Below the pieces are notes generated by a model. It did no database searches. It saw only the letters and a list, made by a program, of their open reading frames with translations, and was not told where the DNA came from. The translations under genes were made by a program, and so were the position numbers. From contig CM066302.1 of the NCBI GenBank assembly GCA_033807695.1, positions 1,116,001 to 1,180,000 of the forward strand: a stretch of DNA of 64,000 nt, written 5' to 3'. Shown piece by piece: positions 56,706-64,000 of this stretch. Every line of letters begins with the position of its first letter. The stretch's first letter is position 1. Source of the stretch: Daedaleopsis sinensis (lineage: Eukaryota > Basidiomycota > Agaricomycetes > Polyporales > Polyporaceae).

Positions 56706-58989
56706 ATGCTCTGTACTCAGGCAACGCATATAGAGGAAGATTCTCTGTACATGGACGACACTACTAGTGTCGCACCTGCGTCTTCTCCTCCCTCTTCATC
56801 TCCAGTCGCAGTCACGCCTCCGGACTGCTTGGACTACGACGAGGGTGTAGCATTACAAACATCATCGCATCAAAATGGACGCATACATCAAGCACTCGAC
56901 TCACATATGGTCACGGAAATGGTCGACCCCTCCTCCCCATTTCTACAAAGGCTAGATCATCTCTTGCGGGCTGCTCAGGACATATCAAGGACTACCTCAG
57001 TTGGGACCTCTGCCCCTCCGTCTGATGGTGCAAGATCTTGTGCTTCGCTCACAGTTCGGACACATTTTCTCGATTCGGATCAAACATACAACTCCTCACC
57101 TGAAGCTACATCTGGCGCAGGCACTAACGGGTCCAGGAAGCGTCGCGCCTCTGACGACGTATCTGACGATCTAGCTATTACTGCGATGGTCGTTTCTGAT
57201 GAAGCCAACCAGTCAGCAAGGATTCAGAAGAAACGCAAACTGTCCGCTCGTCCTCGGTGCGCCTCTAGATCTACAACTGTGGCGACACATGGTCCTTCTG
57301 TGCGACTATCTGGTGCCTTCAGACTACAGTATGCTAGGGGTCCTGGAAGTCTACGTCGCGCCGAGTCGTTGCGGACGGACCTCTCTGCCGCAGAGGAGGA
57401 GGAAGTCCTAAACGAGGTGGGTCCGTCATTCGAGTTCTCGCTGAACCCTCAGACTGACCTTGCATAGGTGATCGGCGGGACTTCCCAGGACTCTTCTTCT
57501 GGCTCAACTGACTTAAACCGTCGTCAAGGTCTTCCTGTGATTGTAGGATCTATCGCGTCGCCTTTCGGTGGGTATGCTCCCACTGTGCCGACTACTCCTA
57601 CTGCGAACGATGTCCAAGTCCGGTCATCTTCGGAACCTACCTCTTCGCCTCAGCCGGACCATGTGCCAATCATCGCACCTCCTCCGTTTGAATCAATCCC
57701 TAGGGCTCCTCTATCTCATGAAGACACTGCTGACCGACGACTGTTGGTTCTCCTTGCCAAGGAGCGCGAGGATAGAGACGCCGATGGTTTACATCTGAAC
57801 TCTGCACCCGTACTAGACGAGGCCGGTCCTACCACACAGCAAGAACAATACGATGACGATGATGAAGACAAATGTACTAGTGACTCAGAGTCTGGGGTGA
57901 CGTTGGAAGACTTGCACACCCGAACGGTCAATTCACCGCAATCACAACACAAGCACCGTGCTACCATCTCAAGCCATTCGGTCGAACTCGACATCGACGA
58001 ACGTCTTCTAGAGCGAGCCATTCAGTGGTTGACAGAGGTCGCGTAGCCATTGTGTCTTACCCAGCTACATGCAACTGACTATATGCGTTCGTATAGGTCA
58101 TGCCTCCAGACGACTACAAGACATCCTATTCTCCGGGTGACCTCTACGACCTTCTATCCACCTCTGCCGTAGTCCGCTTCCACGCAGTCCACCTCTTCAT
58201 GCGCTACCTCTCCCTCGCCCGCGCCGCGCCCTCGTCTGCCGCGTCCGAAGACACCGCCAGCGTCTCCTCCGAAGACCAAGAGGCGCTCGAGGCGACGACC
58301 TGGGACGCGGTCGTCGCGTGCCTCGCGCTGAGCATCAAATTCCACCGCGACGTGCTCTTCCCGCTCGACGTCATCTACGCGCACGAGTTCCTCGACCTCG
58401 CACCGCACGAGATGGAGTTCGAGGACCTCGAGGCCGCGCAGCGCGACGTCCTCGGGGCCGTCGGGTACCGGATCGGGAGCGCGACCCCCGCTGCGTTCAT
58501 GGAGGAGATGTGGGAGGCGCTGCCGACGCTGCGCAGGCTCGTTGGGCACGGGGACGGGTGGGAGGGCGTGCAGGAGGAGGCGTGGGCTGTCTTGTATGAC
58601 GCCATGTATCGTGCGTGTCTTCTGTCTTCCTGCTGGCTCTTCTTCCGCTGAGCCTGCTGATGATTTTACAGAAACTGACATCTTGCGGTATCCCGCCTCA
58701 CTCATCACGGGAGTTGCGGTGATCGAAGGCGTCCTCGAGATCCTTGCGCGGAGGTACAAGGCTTCTGGGGTGGATGGGCGTGGGAAGCGTATCGTGAAGC
58801 GCGACGCGAAGTCGTTGAGGAAGCTCGCCTTGAAACAGTCGAAGGGGGTGATGCTCGACATTCAAGAGTTGCTAGAGATACCAGATGTGAGTGCACCAAA
58901 CCTCTGCCGATTGTATCCAAGCACACACACTAATGGACTTACCTTAGGATGAGATGCTCGCGTGTAAGCAATGGCTGGGTTTCCAGTGA
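56706..58989 (+). CDS. Cyclin-domain protein with long disordered N-terminus
   Basis: Five exons (56706-57416, 57468-58037, 58097-58610, 58672-58886, 58948-58989) splice in phase to 683 residues. The first 430 residues are Ser/Thr/Pro-rich with acidic patches and a basic nuclear-signal-like 'SRKRRASDD' and 'QKKRKLSARP'. A cyclin box follows: 'LERAIQWLTEV', 'SAVVRFHAVHLFMRYLSLAR', 'TTWDAVVACLALSIKFHRDV', 'APHEMEFEDLEAAQRDVLGA' and 'LRYPASLITGVAVIEGVLEI'. Cyclins activate a CDK partner; which one is not clear here. The 52-nt first intron keeps the frame open and ends in the TAG acceptor that is also the apparent stop. The second donor is GTCGCG, a weak match. The start at 56706 is preferred because upstream in-frame ATGs lie inside or beside the tRNA gene. 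Confidence 0.85.
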
Positions 58990-59264
58990 GATGTAGTGCC
59001 TTCTTGTTCTCGGTCGGGTAATTTGTGCGCGCGAGTATAACCATGCTCTGTAGCTCCTCGCGCGAATGTATTTATGGAGACGTCACATGGAGACATAATA
59101 TATCCTCACCCCGACAGAAGCTGAATGAATGCTCAGCGACATCTTCTCTCTTCAAGACACGTGCAGCTGTGCTTCTGCTATCATAAAATTGCTCACAGAC
59201 AGGATGACGCTGTTCCGAGGCATGCTCTTCGAAGTTAATGATAACAGTAAACTATCGGTGGTCT

Positions 59265-61374
59265 TCATCTAGTGGACCGCGCCTGCAACTCCTCCCTTGC
59301 ACTTGCTTGGATCAACTCCCACGCCCGCTCGACGTGCTCCTTCTCCGACCTCTGTGCGCCGATCGCCATCCGCAGACTCACCATCCCGTTGATCGCCGTA
59401 GACGTGACGAGGATCTGGCCGTTCTCGGCCGACAGGCGTGTCGCCAGTGCGCGGTTGAGGTCGTTTGTCGCGGCAAGGACATCAGATGCCCCTTCTTCCA
59501 AGACTGCAGGCAGCTTGACGCGGAAGACGGAAAGGGCGAGGACGGGCGGCGTGACGAGTTCGAAGTCGGGGGAGGCACGCACGAGCGACGCGAAATGCTC
59601 GTTGAGTGCGACTCCCTATGCATATGGATGCATCACACCCACGTCAGCCGATGTGATACGCCGCACCAGCACCAGTGTGCAGGAAGTGGAGGGTAGGAGG
59701 AGACGCACCTTGCGTATGTGCTCGCGGAAGCCCTCGACGCCATAGCTGCGGAGGACGAACCACACCTTGAGCGAGCGGAAGCGTCGCCCGAGCCCGAGGT
59801 GCCAATTCCGGTAATCGACGACGAGCCCTGACGATGCGTTCAGATTTGAGCACGATCCCCGGAAGGGTTGCTGATAAGCTCTCACCTGCGTCGTGCTGCT
59901 TGGATCGTAGGAACTCCGGCGTGACGTCCAAGGCATCGGTGAGGGCGCGCCTGTCGCGTACCCAGAGTGCTGATGCGTCGAAGTTCACCAGACCCCACTA
60001 CAGCAACATTCAGCGATGGGCCATACGGGCGAGGTGGTATATCGCAGATACCTTGTGGAAGTTCGTAGCAAACGAGTCTGCATATTGGTTGATAGCGTCA
60101 AGCTTCAGGGATGATTGGAATTCCGGACAGGCGAGGGCTACCCCAGCCCAAGCAGCGTCAACGTGGTACCATACAGACGGATGCTCCTTCACTGGGAAGA
60201 TAATGAAGCTAGTCAGTATGACATCGTACGCCTGAAACCCGAGCTTTATACTCACAAACTTCGCCGACCTCCTCGAGGTTGTCGATCGCGCCGGAGCTCG
60301 TCGTACCTACCGTCGCAACTACACAAGGCACTTTTCAGACGTGGCTCGACAGCAATCCAGCGTGAACACTCACTGAATATGAACGGTCGCTTTCCGCGCG
60401 CGATATCCTCTTCCAAAGCCAGACGGACGGTCTCTCCTCTGACGGCGTACTCGTCTTCCTTCGCCACCTCGACAGCGCGCACTTCGAGTCCGAGGACCAG
60501 ACCAGCCTTGACACCCAGGGAGTGGGTCTGGGTGGTCGTGTAGATCACAAGATCCTTCAAGTCGGCGTCCGGATGAGCACGCATATACCGCTGCCGCGCG
60601 GCGACGCAAATCACAATCACGCCCTCCGAAGCCGTTGTCTGTCACAGCAAGTCCCCGGCCGGGCGATTGTCGCAGTCAGACGACTGGATGAGCACATGCA
60701 TGAAGCGGGTTCCATACCTGGATGACACCTCCGCCGACCCCCGATTTGTTCAGGAAGTGATCGCCTAAGCCGAACAGCTTTGCACTCCAGTCCATCACGA
60801 CCTGCTCCAGTTCTGTGCACGCGGGGCTCGCTATCCACTAGAAGAACATTGCTTATCAGCACGATTCAGTAATATCAAATACTGCACGTACGCTGAACGT
60901 CGGGTTGGCTACGCTGGAGGAGTAGAGGTCTCCTAACAAACCTTCAAACGTGTTCGCGGTGGGGTACCACGCGAAAAAGCTGGGATGCTGCCAGTGTGTG
61001 ATCCCTGTCAGAACAAAAATCTGTGTGAACACGCTACCCCATTCGCTCGGAGGACACGGTCACTACCTGGCAATATGAGCTTTTGGAAGTCATCTGCGAT
61101 GGCGCTGAACTCTTCGCCGTGGTCAGGGGCGCTAGCTGCACGGACAGTGGTTAGGTTGTCAAAGAGCCTCCGAGATACCGATTGCATACCAGGGAGTGCA
61201 TCTATGAGATATCCCGGTTCGACCTGCGCAACCACAGCACGCTCTTGCAGCGTTGTGTAGTAGTCACAGATCCTGTCGATGGCTTGATAGCCAGCTTTGC
61301 GGAAGCTTAAAGGATAGAAAGATTTTAGCTTCACACGCAGTTTGAGAAGGCTCGACTCACGCTTCGACATCCAT
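59265..61374 (-). CDS. Aromatic-L-amino-acid decarboxylase (PLP-dependent, group II)
   Basis: The family decarboxylates tryptophan, tyrosine, DOPA or phenylalanine to the amine. Ten exons (61361-61374, 61067-61305, 60892-61004, 60718-60837, 60374-60638, 60256-60318, 60052-60191, 59886-59997, 59709-59827, 59265-59615) splice in phase to 511 residues. The first exon encodes only 'MDVEA'. Motifs follow in order: '[20 protein letters not shown]', '[16 protein letters not shown]', '[15 protein letters not shown]', '[16 protein letters not shown]' and '[10 protein letters not shown]' with the cofactor-binding Asp. The PLP lysine sits in '[17 protein letters not shown]', followed by '[20 protein letters not shown]'. 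All catalytic features are kept. The substrate cannot be chosen from sequence alone. No biosynthetic cluster genes are adjacent, so a housekeeping or detoxifying role is as likely as a pathway role. Confidence 0.96.
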
Positions 61375-61721
61375 CTCTCAAAGTGACTGGTGGGCTTGTC
61401 GCGGAGAGCTATGTACAGTGAAGAATGATGGAGACTGTGGCCACTGTGACTCAGGGATCTTGATCAAGGCGATCAGTACAAGTCCCGAATATCCTGGAAT
61501 TTGGAATTCAATGGCTGCCCGGTGTGCCGTTGAACCTTGTTGACCAATTTGCAAGGGTAGACGCAGATGAGTCAGGAGGGACGTTTGGCAAGCGCCTCAA
61601 TATAAGGTGCGGGCGTCTGCATTTCCTTTTTCGCAACGACGATGGCCGACGCCCGAGAATACATGAGATCTGAGACACAGGTGGAAAACCACTCACATCT
61701 ACCTAGGTGAAGCAACAGCAA

Positions 61722-64000
61722 CTAATCAGGCACATCATAGATCGTGCGGATGATATGGTCGGCCTTCCTCCCAGTATGCTTCACCAAGCCCATGTAGTCG
61801 AGCTCGTGCAGCGCGCGCATGAAGCGGGCCTGGACCTCGACCTTGAACGCTTCCTCTTCCTCTTCATCCATCTCCTCATCCACATCCATCTCATCCACGT
61901 CGGTCGCAATTTTTTCGTCGTCGTCATCGGCCGCTGGCCGACCCCGTCCGTTCTTGCGTGGGGTGCGCGAAGTAGCCTTGGCTTTCTGCTTGCCTTTGCT
62001 CTTGCTGCTCTTGCCGTTGACGCCCGCTGCGTCTGCGGCGCGACGTCTGAGATGCCTCCTCTGGCTCTCCAGCATAACCGCAAACGATTCGAACCAGTCG
62101 AAGACGTTCACCATCCGCCCCGCCTCGATGTACCGGCGGAATGCGATACTCGTGTCCGGAAGTTCCCATAATTCGGGCTCTCGAGCATCAGGCCCATCCT
62201 CTTCGACCTGCCTGTCTGGGGCGTGTGATGGATTATGGACGCGGGCGAGCTCCGTATGGGAGCGGACGAAGTCGTATGGGTGCAGCAGAGCCGCCACGAC
62301 AGCAGGTCGGGGAGCGGGGTTGATGAGCTCTGAGGGCATAGGAGACGCGCCGGTGTACCAGATGTCCCACAACGCACAATCTTCGAAGCGGATCAGGCGC
62401 GCCCTGAGAGGTCTAGTCAGAGACATGGACATGTGCTGACGAGACATGACGGCGCGCTCACTCGATGTACTCCTGAAGCCAGTCACCGACATTGGCGGCG
62501 AGCTCCTTCGTTCCCGCATCCTGTAGAGGAAGCTCGTCGCCGATCTGGGGTTCCTCCGCGACACCGAGTTCGGGTAACTGGTTGAGCGATTCGATGATCC
62601 ACATGCGCGCGTCTTCCTCCTCGCTCCGGACGTCGGCGTTTTGCAGTCCATAGAATAGTCCATGTAGCGCCTGCAGCAGCGCACGCAGCTTCACAGCAGG
62701 AAGCTTCCTGTCAAGCCGTCTCGTCAGTGGGGGGAACGTCCGTCATGTGGGCAGTTTCGCTCACTTCACGGCCATGCAGGCGTACCGCACCTGGGAGCGC
62801 ATGCGCCCCCGAAGCACGGCACTCAGGGACTCTATGCTGTCCAGACGAGCGTTCGGTCTACCCACGCCCGTCCCGGTAACAGACGGACCTGAAGCGTCGC
62901 CAAGCGCGACATGTTCTGCGATTCGTGCGACCGCGAACGCGACGCGCATTCGACGCGCATGTTTCCGAAAGGCCCCGCGTGCCTCCGACACGGCGTCCAA
63001 TAGTCCAGACGCGTTTTGTGTGCGGTTGCCGACGGAATTGGGGGACTGTGCAGCAAGGAGGCGGGTGTGTATCGCGTCAGCGAGAGGGGACGCGAGGACG
63101 TCTTCTGGAGCGAGGTCTAGAGCTTCCTTGCGCACAAATACGCTGAGAGGATTGGTGAAGTGCTTCAGATGCGAGAGCTAGCAGAACGCTTATCAGAAAC
63201 CTATATGAGTGGGAAACCATGGGCTCAAACTGACCTGGAGCATTGTGAGCAAGGCGTCCGGAGAGGCCGTGTGTCGAGCCGCGAAGTCGGTGATATATTC
63301 GAGTGCACCGTGCCCGAGCACGAGATCTGGTTCGAAGTCTGGGTCGAAGAATGTCTGGAGAGTTTTATCAGCAGCGCGCGCGGAGGTAGAATCAAGCTAC
63401 GTACCTTCGTGAGGATTTCTTTCACTGTTCCTAGACCTGTCGGAGCTGCGACCTGGTGGACTCGGAGTAACGCAAGCGTCGACCGCGGATAGGCAGAGTG
63501 TAGAAAGGATGGCACGGGAGGTGAAGCCATGATCAACACAAAGACTATGGGCAGATTGGATACGTGCAGGCTGTCGTTTACGATGGCTAGTGTCAGCGTC
63601 ATAGCGAACCCAAGAACATGATGTGATACTCGCCTGCAAATGTAAAACACATCTTGCACCACCTTTACGTCGAAGTTCTCGAACTCGTGCAGGAATATAG
63701 AAAGTCTCGGCTGAGAGTCTTGCGCCGTATACCACGCACGTAGAAGATTGATATCGAAGCTTGCCAGAGACGTGGGTTTGCGTTTCCCTCCTGCTAGAGC
63801 GTAATATGAGTTCTCCCCAGGTACATAATGGCAAATAACAAATCAGACACTAACATTGTCGATCAATAAAGCCAGTTACGATGGCCTTCATCATGTTCAT
63901 GACGTTCGAGCATTCAGCTGGATACAGATGGACGTGTAGGACCGTGTGGTCTTTGGAGTCTTCAGGCTGCTCGTTCGCGGTGTGCTCCAGTTCGCGGGTG
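61722..64000 (-). CDS. ORC3: Origin recognition complex subunit 3 (ORC3), partial
   Basis: ORC3 is a subunit of the complex that marks replication origins and loads MCM2-7. The gene ends at about 61722 and its 5' part lies beyond the right edge. Readable blocks from N to C are 'QDSRPRLSIFLHEFENFDVK' with 'VVQDVFYIC', and 'MTLTLAIVNDSLHVSNLPIV'. Next come 'RSTLALLRVHQVAAPTGLGT' and 'VRKEALDLAPEDVLASPLAD', then 'LRALLQALHGLFYGL' and 'WYTGASPMPSELINPAPRPA'. The final winged helix is 'ALHELDYMGLVKHTGRKADH' and 'IIRTIYDVPD'. Between them lie the 'MVNVFDWFESFAVML' helix and a Lys-rich/acidic insertion of about 75 residues, longer than usual. Exons are separated by about 50-60 nt introns near 62400-62457, 62700-62763, 63185-63235 and others to the right, not all fixed exactly. 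Confidence 0.9.

Noticed and set aside
61819..62439. 206-codon plus-strand frame opposite ORC3
   Set aside because: Ser/Ala-rich mirror of the ORC3 acidic/basic insertion; the ORC3 reading has clear family motifs.

Overview
This is nuclear DNA from a filamentous basidiomycete, most likely an Agaricomycete of the mushroom or polypore kind. Almost every gene is broken by short GT-AG introns of roughly 45-75 bases, both tRNA genes carry introns, and the window holds families expanded in these fungi: DUF6533 membrane proteins, a HET-domain protein, an F-box-like protein, and kinases with an HRDIS-x-PNIMMD-type catalytic loop. Gene models were assembled by eye from codons, splice sites and family motifs. 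Where splice phases close exactly and the coding length divides by three I state the protein length.

Layout. (1) 1-12 kb is a conserved housekeeping block: the CstF-64/Rna15 3'-end processing factor (runs off the left edge), a DUF6533 membrane protein with micro-exons, mitochondrial Obg GTPase, the MCM4 helicase subunit, and a J-domain membrane protein. (2) 13-16 kb holds an intron-containing tRNA-Gln and a small NIF3-like gene whose coding exon is cut by a 1.6-kb transposon with 208-bp inverted repeats and an 11-bp target duplication. (3) 17-25 kb has poorly recognisable small genes, an F-box-like protein and a HET-domain protein. (4) 25-46 kb is an accessory region built by segmental duplication. 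It has four copies of a multi-pass membrane protein family on the minus strand (one intact, three damaged) and three copies of a protein kinase (all apparently intact). Between these lie an SDR oxidoreductase, an unknown single-span membrane protein and a dead NmrA-like gene. Two duplication blocks can be delimited, and one truncates a member of the other. (5) 46-64 kb returns to conserved genes: the HDEL/KDEL receptor ERD2, a secreted alpha-carbonic anhydrase, an L-type lectin cargo receptor, tRNA-Ala, a cyclin-domain protein, an aromatic-L-amino-acid decarboxylase, and ORC3 (runs off the right edge).

Functional links. MCM4 and ORC3 both act in replication licensing, and ERD2 and the L-type lectin both act in ER-Golgi cycling, but within each pair they lie too far apart to suggest clustering. 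The accessory block pairs duplicated kinases with duplicated receptor-like membrane proteins and lies next to a HET gene. That is a plausible fast-evolving signalling or self-recognition neighbourhood, though nothing in the sequence proves such a role. I found no CRISPR array, rRNA, virus-derived gene or autonomous retrotransposon.
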